Shown one piece after another: positions 6,450-12,372 of a stretch of DNA of 12,372 nucleotides. Position 1 is the first letter of the stretch, and each line of letters starts with the position of its first letter. The translations under genes were made by a program, and so were the position numbers. Under the pieces are notes generated by a model. That model saw only the letters and a list, made by a program, of their open reading frames with translations. It was not told the DNA's origin and searched no databases. This stretch comes from Lachnoclostridium phytofermentans (GTDB taxonomy: Bacteria; Bacillota; Clostridia; Lachnospirales; Lachnospiraceae): the NCBI GenBank assembly GCA_003526525.1, contig DPVV01000494.1:1-12372 (forward strand), given 5' to 3'.

Positions 6450-7319
6450 ATGAAAGAGTTTGTCATTACAACAGATTCAAATTCGGATTTATTGCCATCC
6501 TACATTAAAGAGAAAAAAATTGGTATTATCTCGCATTATTACGATCTAGAAGGCATAACTTACGGGGAGGACAACTTATTATCTGCGAAGGAATTCTATG
6601 ATAAAATGCGTGCAGGTATTATGCCAACTACTATGGCAAGTAATCCAGCCGTAATTCGTGAAACCTTTCAGAATTATGTAAATGAGGGGTATGATGTTCT
6701 TCATATTAGCTTTTCATCCGCACTAAGCGGTGGCTGTAACAACGTTATGGTAGGTGCACAGGAAATTTGTGAGGAAAATGAAGGTGCTAAGATTATTGTA
6801 ATTGATTCCCTTAATGTTTCCTTAGGTCAAGGCATGGTTATTATGAAAGCTGTCGCGATGAGAGAACAGGGAAAGAGTATTGATGAAGTAGCAGCATGGA
6901 TAGAAGAGCATAAATTAGAATTCTGTGTGCAATTTACTGTAGATGATTTATATCATCTTCATAGAGGTGGTCGAGTTTCTAAAGCTACAGCGATAGTAGG
7001 ATCTATGATTAATATTAAACCTATCTTAGTGGTAAATAACGAAGGTCAACTTGTGTCCAATGGAACAACACGCGGAAGAAAGAAATCACTTGCTACATTA
7101 GTGGATAATATGCTGTCTACTATGGGCAAATATCAGAATGAACAAAATGTAATTTGTGTGGTTCACGGAGATGTCGAAGAGGATGCTAATTTCTTAGTAA
7201 ATCTTATAAAAGAAAAGCTACATATCGACAACATCGTTGTGAATACAGTAAGTCCAAGTATCGGAGCTCATTCCGGTCCTGGGGCAATCGGTATTTGTTA
7301 TATGGGAGAGCATCGTTAA
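6450..7319 (+). CDS. DegV family protein (fatty-acid binding), second of a tandem pair
   Basis: This is a 289-residue paralogue of the preceding gene with the same two-domain DegV plan. It shows TTDSNSDLLPSY at 7-18, PTTMASNP at 59-66, SFSSALSGGCNN at 87-98, IDSLNVSLGQGM at 118-129, then HRGGRVSKATAIVGSMINIK, which is closer to the canonical family text than its neighbour's NGRLS version. It is predicted to be a cytoplasmic fatty-acid carrier. The ribosome site is the purine-rich AAAGGA (about 6434-6439) or AGGGA (6441-6445), weaker than that of the first gene. The 30-nt gap without a terminator supports co-transcription. Divergence between the two copies around the lipid pocket suggests different chain or saturation preference, as described for FakB1/FakB2; this is inference. 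Confidence 0.94.
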   Translation: MKEFVITTDSNSDLLPSYIKEKKIGIISHYYDLEGITYGEDNLLSAKEFYDKMRAGIMPTTMASNPAVIRETFQNYVNEGYDVLHISFSSALSGGCNNVMVGAQEICEENEGAKIIVIDSLNVSLGQGMVIMKAVAMREQGKSIDEVAAWIEEHKLEFCVQFTVDDLYHLHRGGRVSKATAIVGSMINIKPILVVNNEGQLVSNGTTRGRKKSLATLVDNMLSTMGKYQNEQNVICVVHGDVEEDANFLVNLIKEKLHIDNIVVNTVSPSIGAHSGPGAIGICYMGEHR

Positions 7320-7359
7320 TTAAAACTTATGTTATTTTAATAATATAACTGCATGATAG

Positions 7360-7414
7360 AACCAAGGAGATAGAGCAAAAGTAATATTTTTGAGATACTA
7401 TCTTCCTTGGTTTT
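7360..7414 (+). terminator. intrinsic terminator of the degV operon
   Basis: A 14-bp stem with a single bulged T (7360-7373 with 7398-7412), a 24-nt loop and TTTT at 7411-7414. The stem is strong; the U tract is short. Confidence 0.7.
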
Positions 7415-7428
7415 ATCTAATGTTAACG

Positions 7429-7484
7429 TTTCTTTTTTTAGGACTATTAATTTCTTTTTTTAGGGCTGCTTTTTTACTTTTTTT
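7429..7484. repeat. phased T-tracts with a 14-bp direct repeat upstream of the tRNA promoter
   Basis: TTTCTTTTTTTAGG occurs twice (7429-7442 and 7451-7464), exactly 22 bp apart, about two helical turns. Two further T-runs, 7470-7475 and 7478-7484, end four bases before the -35 box. A-tracts here can bend DNA or serve as an UP element for RNA polymerase at a strong tRNA promoter. Confidence 0.55.
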
Positions 7485-7488
7485 GGTC

Positions 7489-7517
7489 TTGACAATTAAA
7501 CTAAATTGTAGCATAAT
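7489..7517 (+). promoter_or_regulatory. promoter of the tRNA-Pro/tRNA-Thr genes
   Basis: A perfect TTGACA (7489-7494), 17 bases, then CATAAT (7512-7517). The start would lie near 7524, about 40 bases before the first tRNA. No terminator separates the two tRNAs, so they are probably one transcript. Confidence 0.75.
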
Positions 7518-7565
7518 ATCATAGCGACCTTCTTCTTTTTCCTTGTACATACAGCAGTCACAATT

Positions 7566-7639
7566 CGAGGCGTGGCTCAGTTTGGTAGAGCGCTACGTTC
7601 GGGACGTAGAAGCCGCAAGTTCGAATCTTGTCGCCTCGA
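7566..7639 (+). tRNA. tRNA-Pro, anticodon CGG
   Basis: A complete 74-nt cloverleaf can be drawn. The 7-bp acceptor stem is 7566-7572 with 7632-7638, and the 4-bp D stem is 7575-7578 with 7588-7591. The anticodon stem is 7593-7597 with 7605-7609, with anticodon CGG at 7600-7602. The T stem is 7615-7619 with 7627-7631 around TTCGAAT. C at position 1 and A at the discriminator agree with bacterial proline tRNAs. The 3' CCA is not encoded. It reads codon CCG. Confidence 0.95.
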
Positions 7640-7675
7640 CGATGGGTTTAATTTTAAATCATATCATAATATCAT

Positions 7676-7748
7676 GCCGTTATAGCACAGTCGGTAGTGC
7701 GATTCACTCGTAATGAATAGGTCATCGGTTCGATTCCGATTAACGGCT
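7676..7748 (+). tRNA. tRNA-Thr, anticodon CGT
   Basis: A complete 73-nt cloverleaf can be drawn. The acceptor stem is 7676-7682 with 7741-7747, the D stem is 7685-7688 with 7697-7700, and the anticodon stem is 7702-7706 with 7714-7718. The anticodon is CGT at 7709-7711, and the T stem is 7724-7728 with 7736-7740 around TTCGATT. The discriminator is U, seen in many threonine tRNAs, and CCA is not encoded. It reads ACG. A short T-run (7748-7752) follows. An integrase relic begins about 75-160 bp downstream, so this 3' end is a plausible former attachment site. Confidence 0.95.
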
Positions 7749-7820
7749 TTTTGAAAATCTAATAAAATTAATCGTTGTAGCCATCGTAAACGTAGTAGCA
7801 CCTGAATGAAGGTGATTTTT

Positions 7821-8069
7821 TCATGTTGTGGGGACTATTTTGGGACTAATGTTAGTCAAAAATAAAAAAGACCTGCTCTATTTTAGCAAGGCTTACAATG
7901 TTATATTACTTTTCTTGAAAACATATAGCAGCCTTCTCATCCATCTTTTCGAGTGCATGTGCATTGATATTCATTGTTGTGCTCGTTTGAGCATGTCCTA
8001 GTCGTTCACAAAAGAGTTGCCAATGTTTACTTTACACAAACCATTGGCGACTAAATATTGATAATTGGT
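7821..8069 (-). pseudogene. decayed C-terminus of a phage/ICE-type tyrosine integrase
   Basis: Read on the minus strand, 8007 down to 7927 gives ERLGHAQTSTTMNI followed by NAHALEKMDEKAA. This is the conserved box II end of Tn916/phage-like integrases (LGH then the catalytic Tyr, usually NIYAHAL). The nucleophilic Tyr codon is AAT (Asn) at 7963-7965. A TAA closes this frame at 7906-7908. Upstream, a different frame at about 8022-8057 reads LVANG then VNI, which fits the segment normally preceding ERLGH, so at least one frameshift is present. Beyond the stop, another frame at 7821-7856 reads SPKIVPTT and stops, resembling integrase tails, but this part is weak. The N-terminal three quarters are absent. 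The protein cannot be functional. Confidence 0.85.
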
Positions 8070-8086
8070 AGGAAATGGTGTATTAT
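8058..8086 (+). promoter_or_regulatory. promoter of the small secreted-protein gene
   Basis: TTGATA (8058-8063), 17 bases, then TATTAT (8081-8086), giving a start near 8093. The -35 box overlaps the upstream end of the integrase relic. A start codon at 8075 would lie inside the promoter, which argues for the later ATG at 8126. Confidence 0.65.
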
Positions 8087-8125
8087 ATAAAGAAAGCTTC
8101 TGTTTATAACAAGGAGGGGACATGC

Positions 8126-8377
8126 ATGAAAAAGAAAAAGTGGTTGATTATTGCTTTATCAACCTTAGTTATTATCCCGGTTAGCTTTGCCATAACTGAC
8201 AAAGTTCGTTATGATAATGGAGGAAGAGCGATATTTGTTAGTGATCTTGGGTCAGGTGGCGAAGTTGATATATATAAAGGTTTTGGTTACAAGATTTTAT
8301 ATTTTTATCCACAAACTTCAAGCGAGGATGAATTAGAGAGGATTTATTCTGAATGGAGATGGTTCTGGGAAGATTAA
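8126..8377 (+). CDS. small hypothetical protein with an N-terminal membrane/signal segment
   Basis: This 83-residue protein has a classic export start: four Lys, then about 18 hydrophobic residues (6-23, WLIIALSTLVIIPVSFAI). A short soluble part follows, with DKVRYDNGGRAIFV at 25-38, YKGFGYKILYFYP at 50-62 and an acidic, Trp-rich tail. The DK.R..NG...IF....GG...Y.G.GYK layout recalls small uncharacterised secreted proteins I have seen in Firmicutes, but I cannot name a family or function. The ATG at 8126 is chosen because AGGAGGG at 8112-8118 stands seven bases before it; the in-frame ATG at 8075 has no ribosome site. It has its own promoter and terminator and sits next to the integrase relic, so it may be cargo of the lost element. 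Confidence 0.8.
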   Translation: MKKKKWLIIALSTLVIIPVSFAITDKVRYDNGGRAIFVSDLGSGGEVDIYKGFGYKILYFYPQTSSEDELERIYSEWRWFWED

Positions 8378-8395
8378 AATTGAATAGTATAATTT

Positions 8396-8432
8396 AAACT
8401 ACCAACTATCAACATCAGCGGGTAGTTTTTTT
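8396..8432 (+). terminator. rho-independent terminator after the small secreted-protein gene
   Basis: An 8-bp stem (8396-8403 with 8421-8428), a 17-nt loop and seven T at 8426-8432, 19 bases past the stop codon. Confidence 0.85.
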
Positions 8433-8515
8433 AGATATCGATACGCTTATCAGAGTGCTCATGACAGCATTTCAGTCATTTTAATGAATAAATGATGAAG
8501 CCTATTTTGGATTGG

Positions 8516-8689
8516 TTAAGCCACTATCTCTTCTTGTTCTTTTTTTAATGAAGTAGATTCTATGATTGTATCTATTAATTGTATCCATTTAGATAGATTA
8601 TTAGCACCTGGATTATTGACAGCCTTTTGAAAAATGTTATTATGGTTGTATGTAAAGATTATGGAAAGATTACATTGATAACCTTTTTA
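8516..8689 (-). pseudogene. unidentified minus-strand coding-like remnant, no start codon
   Basis: Between stops at 8687-8689 and 8516-8518 the minus strand encodes 56 residues with natural-looking, hydrophilic composition, including IFQKAVNNPGANNLSKWIQL and a Lys/Glu-rich tail ending EEIVA. There is no ATG, GTG or TTG at a sensible place and no ribosome site. It has the same orientation as the integrase relic, so it could be another scrap of the lost element. I do not recognise the family, and chance is possible. Confidence 0.25.
8616..8643 (+). promoter_or_regulatory. candidate promoter for the HAD/GDPD operon
   Basis: A perfect TTGACA (8616-8621), 16 bases, then TATTAT (8638-8643). A transcript from here would have a leader of about 200 nt before the HAD gene. 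The promoter overlaps the minus-strand remnant. Confidence 0.5.
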
Positions 8690-8856
8690 CAAAAGATACA
8701 TCTTATTATTAATTCATTAAATGGACATCCTAAATTGAATTAGCATTGAAAAATTAGGCTTGATGAGGAAGCTATATTGGAAGAAAACAATAGAAAGAAA
8801 ACTCGGATAACCTAAAAGAATATATTGATATAAAAAGGATAAAAGGGGGAAACCAA

Positions 8857-9597
8857 ATGAAATTAAAAGCGATACTATGGGATTATGATGGTACATTAGT
8901 CGACAGTACCAAGAAAAATATACGCGTTACCAAAGAAATTTTAAAGCACTTTATACCAGAAATTAAGCAACATATGCCAATAGCACTAACCTCAATTGAC
9001 GAATATCAAAAGGCAAACTATAGGTATAAGAACTGGAAGGAATTATATGAACATGCATATGGTTTGACTATGGAACAGATTGAAGAAGCGGGGAAGCTTT
9101 GGAGTCCTTATCAGTTACAGGATGATTCCAATGCAGAGTTGTTTGAAGGATTGCTTGATATAATTCCGAGATTGCCAGTGAAGTCCCAAGGAATATGCTC
9201 ACAAAATAGTGCACAAAACATAGAAAAAACATTAGCTTCCTATGGATTAGCATCATTCTTTCCAGTAATTATCGGCGTGGATGAAGTTGGTTTTGGTGAA
9301 CAAAAGCCAAACCCTTCGGGATATTTAAAATGTCTATCGAAGCTAGGGGTAGATTATGAAGATTCCATACTAGTTTATATTGGTGATCATGCAGAAGATG
9401 TTGTTTTCGCTAAGAATGCAGAAAAGTGCTTGTTAGAATATTTAAGAGAAAAGAATAAAATTAGTACGGTAAAAATAATTACTATTGGAGTAAATTACAG
9501 CGGTTCGGATGCTACTACATGGGCAGTGAAACCAGACTATGTTGTAACTTCGCCAAAGGAAATAGAATGTATTATAACCGAAATAAATAAGAATTAG
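8857..9597 (+). CDS. HAD-superfamily hydrolase (phosphoglycolate-phosphatase-like)
   Basis: This soluble phosphatase uses an aspartyl-phosphate intermediate. It has 246 residues, and all four HAD motifs are present: I, DYDGT at 9-13 with nucleophile Asp9 and acid/base Asp11; II, Ser115 in GICSQNS; III, Lys150 in EQKPNPSGY; IV, GDHAED at 176-181. The helical insert between motifs I and II (about 17-95) is a C1 cap as in subfamily IA, the group containing phosphoglycolate phosphatase. The substrate cannot be told from the sequence. The start has AAGGGGGA six bases upstream. The stop lies 12 nt before a glycerophosphodiesterase gene, so the two are probably co-transcribed; release of phosphate from a small phosphorylated product would fit, but this is inference. 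Confidence 0.93.
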   Translation: MKLKAILWDYDGTLVDSTKKNIRVTKEILKHFIPEIKQHMPIALTSIDEYQKANYRYKNWKELYEHAYGLTMEQIEEAGKLWSPYQLQDDSNAELFEGLLDIIPRLPVKSQGICSQNSAQNIEKTLASYGLASFFPVIIGVDEVGFGEQKPNPSGYLKCLSKLGVDYEDSILVYIGDHAEDVVFAKNAEKCLLEYLREKNKISTVKIITIGVNYSGSDATTWAVKPDYVVTSPKEIECIITEINKN

Positions 9598-9609
9598 AAG
9601 GAAACGCCT

Positions 9610-11412
9610 GTGAATAAATATAACTTAGCATTTCGCTTGTTAAAAAAGAACTACAAAACTATTTTACTATTTGAACTATTTTATAAATTAGTAGGATCCA
9701 CAGTATTTACTCCATTGCTATTTGGTATGTTAAATCTTGCTTTAAAGCTTTCAGGAGAACAATATCTAACTAATGATAATTTTTTTGATTTTCTAAGTAG
9801 ACCAACAACGGTAGTTATCGCCTTAATTATCTTATTGGCTGTAACCTTATTTACTTTATTTGAGATGACTGCCTTAGTTCAATGTTTTCATGCTTCGTTT
9901 CATAACAATAAGATGACAGTTGCACAAATGTTTCAGGCTGGTTATCGCTCTGCATTTCGCTTTTTTAAGAGAAGGAATGGATTAATTATTGTATTTGTTC
10001 TATTTATTATCCCTATTACGAATTTTGCTTTAGTGTCTGGGTATATTTCAAGTATCAACATACCAGAATTCATTATGGATTATATCTATAACAATCTGTT
10101 GTTATCGATACTATTTCTTTTATGTATGCTCCTATTTGCGATTATTACAATGCGCTGGATATTTAGTATTCACGTGTTTACACTGGAAGGCTGTAACTAT
10201 AAAAAAGCAAGAAAAGAAAGCCTTCGAATGAATCGAGGACGTTATATCAAGCATGCCATAGGGCTGATTGTATGGAATATATCCATAGCTTTGATTGTGT
10301 TACTATTTACCACTCTTTCCATTGGTGCTGTTACTCTTGTAATTAAATCGTTAACAAATTCAGCGATTGCCTATTCTATGACACTTGCTGTTGTTGCTGG
10401 TGCGTTATTGTTACTAATAATCGTGTTAGCCAATTTTTCAGTGGCGATATCTTTTGCGTTTATCAGTGCGTTATACTATAAGCAAAAGAGATATGCAGGA
10501 GAGGAAATTCCAACCTATCGTCCATCTGAAATTACATTCCATAAATTGAAAAAGGTCTTAGTATTTAGTGCATTAGTAGCAGCAGTGATAAACATCTTCT
10601 ACTTATCAGTTATAACCAATAAAAATTTTGATTGGAATATGCAATTATTTGAACATACACAAGTGACTGCACATCGTGGTAATTCCAGTATGGCACCAGA
10701 GAATACCATGCCAGCATTCAAAAGTGCAATAGAACAACGAGCGGATTATATAGAACTCGATGTTCAACAAACGAAAGATGGAGTGTTTGTAGTAGCGCAT
10801 GACTCCAATTTGAAACGAATCTCTGGAAAAAATATTAATATATGGGAAGTTACTTATGATGAGATTAAAGATATCGATGTTGGAAGTTGGTTTCACAGTG
10901 ACTTTTCTTATGTAAGATTATCTACATTAGAAGAGGTAATTAAGGAGACAAAGGGTAAGATAAAATTAAATATTGAACTTAAACCAAGCGGCCATGAAAT
11001 TGATTTTGAAAAAAGTGTTGTTGACTTAATTAAAGAATATAAAGTGGAGGATGACTGTGTCGTAGCCTCGATGAACTATGAATGTTTAAAACGAGTGAAG
11101 GAATACGCACCTGATATAAAAACAGTATATATAACGACCGTTGCATATGGCTCTTTATTAACCTTGGAGTATGCGGATGTCTATAGCATTGAAGCTACTT
11201 TTGTAACAAGTAACTTGGTAAACGACATTCATCGTCAAGGAAAAGAAATCTACGCTTGGACTGTGAATGATGAGAGTAATGTTCAGAAAATGATTGATGT
11301 AGGTGTTGATAATATCGTTACGGATAATCCTGTTATGGTCCGTGAATTAGTATATTCTAAGAGTTTAAATGAAAATATAGTTGATTTTATATATCGTCTC
11401 ATCAATAAATAG
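9610..11412 (+). CDS. membrane-anchored glycerophosphodiester phosphodiesterase
   Basis: This 600-residue enzyme has two parts. Residues 1-340 form seven or eight hydrophobic segments (about 17-44, 66-90, 124-146, 163-190, 216-245, 254-288 and 316-336), the GDPD-associated membrane domain. Residues 350-585 form a GDPD TIM barrel: HRGNSSMAPENT with His355/Arg356, IELD with Glu382 and Asp384, the general-acid His397 in AHD, IELKPSG with Glu456, and AWTVND at 549-554. Such proteins hydrolyse glycerophosphodiesters or lipid/teichoic-acid headgroups to glycerol phosphate at the membrane face. The start is GTG at 9610, supported by AAGGA at 9598-9602. It follows the HAD gene by 12 nt. No clear terminator follows, so read-through into the next gene is possible. 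Confidence 0.94.
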   Translation: MNKYNLAFRLLKKNYKTILLFELFYKLVGSTVFTPLLFGMLNLALKLSGEQYLTNDNFFDFLSRPTTVVIALIILLAVTLFTLFEMTALVQCFHASFHNNKMTVAQMFQAGYRSAFRFFKRRNGLIIVFVLFIIPITNFALVSGYISSINIPEFIMDYIYNNLLLSILFLLCMLLFAIITMRWIFSIHVFTLEGCNYKKARKESLRMNRGRYIKHAIGLIVWNISIALIVLLFTTLSIGAVTLVIKSLTNSAIAYSMTLAVVAGALLLLIIVLANFSVAISFAFISALYYKQKRYAGEEIPTYRPSEITFHKLKKVLVFSALVAAVINIFYLSVITNKNFDWNMQLFEHTQVTAHRGNSSMAPENTMPAFKSAIEQRADYIELDVQQTKDGVFVVAHDSNLKRISGKNINIWEVTYDEIKDIDVGSWFHSDFSYVRLSTLEEVIKETKGKIKLNIELKPSGHEIDFEKSVVDLIKEYKVEDDCVVASMNYECLKRVKEYAPDIKTVYITTVAYGSLLTLEYADVYSIEATFVTSNLVNDIHRQGKEIYAWTVNDESNVQKMIDVGVDNIVTDNPVMVRELVYSKSLNENIVDFIYRLINK

Positions 11413-11431
11413 TATGTATGATAGAAAAAAT

Positions 11432-11460
11432 TTTACACTATCAAATGTTCTATTTAATAT
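11432..11460 (+). promoter_or_regulatory. candidate promoter in the gap before the histidine-phosphatase gene
   Basis: TTTACA (11432-11437), 17 bases, then TAATAT (11455-11460); an overlapping TATAAT (11458-11463) has a poor 20-base spacing. The transcript would carry a leader of about 155 nt. A palindrome GTGAAA-A-TTTCAC lies at 11541-11553 in that leader. No terminator for the upstream gene is visible. Confidence 0.4.
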
Positions 11461-11622
11461 AATGATCACTAACGAGATGTTACTACTAATTATGTATGTA
11501 TTACACATAAGCTATAAAAATAAGAAACACGAAAAGATGAGTGAAAATTTCACCTCCAAGTTTGTGTCTGCTGTCTTTACAAGCTAGTGAGGTATGAAGT
11601 TAACGCAGAAATGAGGAAAAGC

Positions 11623-12330
11623 ATGAAACTAGTTATAATAAGGCACGGAGAACCAGATTATTCAATTGATTCACTTACAGAAAAAGGATGGAGAGAAGCA
11701 GATTTTCTTTCTGAAAGGATCAGTAAGCTTCCTGTTTCAGCAATCTATTGCTCCCCTCTTGGAAGGGCAAAAGACACAGCGAAAGCAACATTACAAAAAT
11801 TAGGTACCGAAGCAGAGATATTACCTTGGCTTAGAGAGTTCGATGCTCCAATTAACGATGCTAATAATGAAAAAAAGATGGTACCGTGGGATTTTATGCC
11901 TGGATATTGGACAAAACAAGAAGAATTTTATGGCAGAGACCAATGGTTTGACAATGATTTAATGAAGACAGGCCCGGTAAAAGCAGAATATGAAAAAGTA
12001 GCTGCTGGCCTTGATGAACTTCTATTAAAGTATGGATATCAAAGAGAAGGTAGATTGTACCGAGCTATACCAGGAAGTGATGATACAATCGTGTTGTTTT
12101 GTCACCTTGGTATTACTTGTGTTATTCTTTCACATCTACTTGGAATCTCAGCACAATTAATGTGGCACGGATTCTTTATTGCACCTACTTCAGTTACTAT
12201 AATTGAGACAGAAGAACGTATGAATAATGAAGCCTTCTTTCGCTGTAGGGAGGTAGGAGATACAGCTCATTTGTATGTGAAAGGAGAGCCAGTGTCAAAC
12301 GCTGGATTCTTTCCAAGACAGCCAAAGTAA
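11623..12330 (+). CDS. histidine phosphatase family protein (phosphoglycerate-mutase-like)
   Basis: This is a cytoplasmic 235-residue phosphatase of the branch using a phospho-histidine intermediate. The catalytic RHGE is at 7-10 with His8. The second arginine is Arg48 in SPLGRAKDTA, the acid is probably Glu72 in LREFDAP, and the second histidine is His161 in CHLG. Substrates in this family range from phosphoglycerate to alpha-ribazole phosphate and others, and the sequence does not decide. The region 80-150 is longer than in the smallest members and has WD and several Trp/Tyr, probably a substrate-capping insert. The ATG at 11623 is chosen because GAGGA at 11613-11617 precedes it and the protein then begins MKLVIIRHGE. 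An in-frame GTG at 11587 and ATG at 11611 lack ribosome sites. Confidence 0.92.
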   Translation: MKLVIIRHGEPDYSIDSLTEKGWREADFLSERISKLPVSAIYCSPLGRAKDTAKATLQKLGTEAEILPWLREFDAPINDANNEKKMVPWDFMPGYWTKQEEFYGRDQWFDNDLMKTGPVKAEYEKVAAGLDELLLKYGYQREGRLYRAIPGSDDTIVLFCHLGITCVILSHLLGISAQLMWHGFFIAPTSVTIIETEERMNNEAFFRCREVGDTAHLYVKGEPVSNAGFFPRQPK

Positions 12331-12372
12331 TGTTCCAATGGCGTATTTATTAATATTTTAATGGTTTATTTT

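Larger units (their letters stand above)
8433..8856. other. 424-nt gap between the small secreted-protein gene and the HAD gene
   Basis: Apart from the minus-strand remnant and the candidate promoter listed separately, this A+T-rich stretch holds only scattered stops in all frames. No RNA gene, perfect repeat or terminator is visible. The last 14 bases carry the HAD ribosome site AAGGGGGA (8843-8850). Its look of decay fits the tail of an eroded insertion. Confidence 0.5.

Noticed and set aside
8075..8125. Earlier ATG start for the small secreted protein
   Set aside because: It falls inside the predicted -35/-10 promoter and has no ribosome site, and the signal-peptide start at 8126 follows AGGAGGG.
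7749..8856. Intact prophage, integrative element or CRISPR array after the tRNAs
   Set aside because: Only a frameshifted integrase end and debris are visible; there are no other phage or conjugation genes and no regularly spaced repeats. No second copy of the tRNA 3' end was seen in the window.
11381..11587. 68-codon open frame overlapping the end of the GDPD gene
   Set aside because: It starts inside the GDPD gene, has no ribosome site at either possible ATG and no recognisable domain; the hydrophobic stretch is typical of A/T-rich spacer DNA.
11587..11622. GTG or ATG starts upstream of the histidine phosphatase start
   Set aside because: Neither has a ribosome site; both would add residues before the conserved first strand MKLVIIRHGE.

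Overview
The window looks like chromosomal DNA from a low-G+C, Gram-positive anaerobe of the Clostridia. The gene content (stand-alone acetolactate synthase large subunit, AzgA-type purine permease, pyrophosphate-type phosphofructokinase, tandem DegV proteins), AGGAGG ribosome binding sites, TTGACA/TATAAT promoters and A+T-rich spacers all point to the Lachnospiraceae, possibly close to Lachnoclostridium phytofermentans. The genus is an inference, not something the sequence proves.

Layout, all genes on the + strand. A possible gene tail (3-74) precedes ilvB (88-1773), which has no regulatory-subunit gene behind it and ends at a terminator near 1877-1913. A good promoter (2085-2113) then starts a leader of about 220 nt rich in RNA structure, ahead of a purine permease gene (2344-3705). 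Next is a PPi-dependent phosphofructokinase gene (4051-5277), with a 12-bp perfect palindrome just after its promoter. Two degV paralogues (5586-6419 and 6450-7319) form a two-gene operon. After a terminator and an unusually T-rich promoter region come two tRNA genes, Pro(CGG) at 7566-7639 and Thr(CGT) at 7676-7748.

The stretch 7749-8856 is the accessory part. Just past tRNA-Thr, on the minus strand, lies a decayed tyrosine-recombinase C-terminus (about 7821-8069). Its box around the catalytic residue is recognisable, but the nucleophilic Tyr codon reads Asn. A small membrane-anchored or secreted protein gene (8126-8377) follows, and its promoter lies in the dead integrase. The next roughly 420 nt hold an unidentified minus-strand coding-like remnant and a candidate promoter. 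This is most simply an old mobile-element insertion at a tRNA gene that has largely been lost.

The right end is ordinary again. A HAD-family phosphatase gene (8857-9597) lies 12 nt ahead of a gene for a 600-residue membrane-anchored glycerophosphodiester phosphodiesterase (9610-11412), probably in one operon. A histidine-phosphatase/phosphoglycerate-mutase family gene (11623-12330, GTG/ATG start corrected) comes last.

I see no complete undescribed system. The strongest leads are the structured permease leader, which is not the standard purine riboswitch, with a possible ribosome-site switch; the integrase relic beside tRNA-Thr; and the small secreted protein installed in it.
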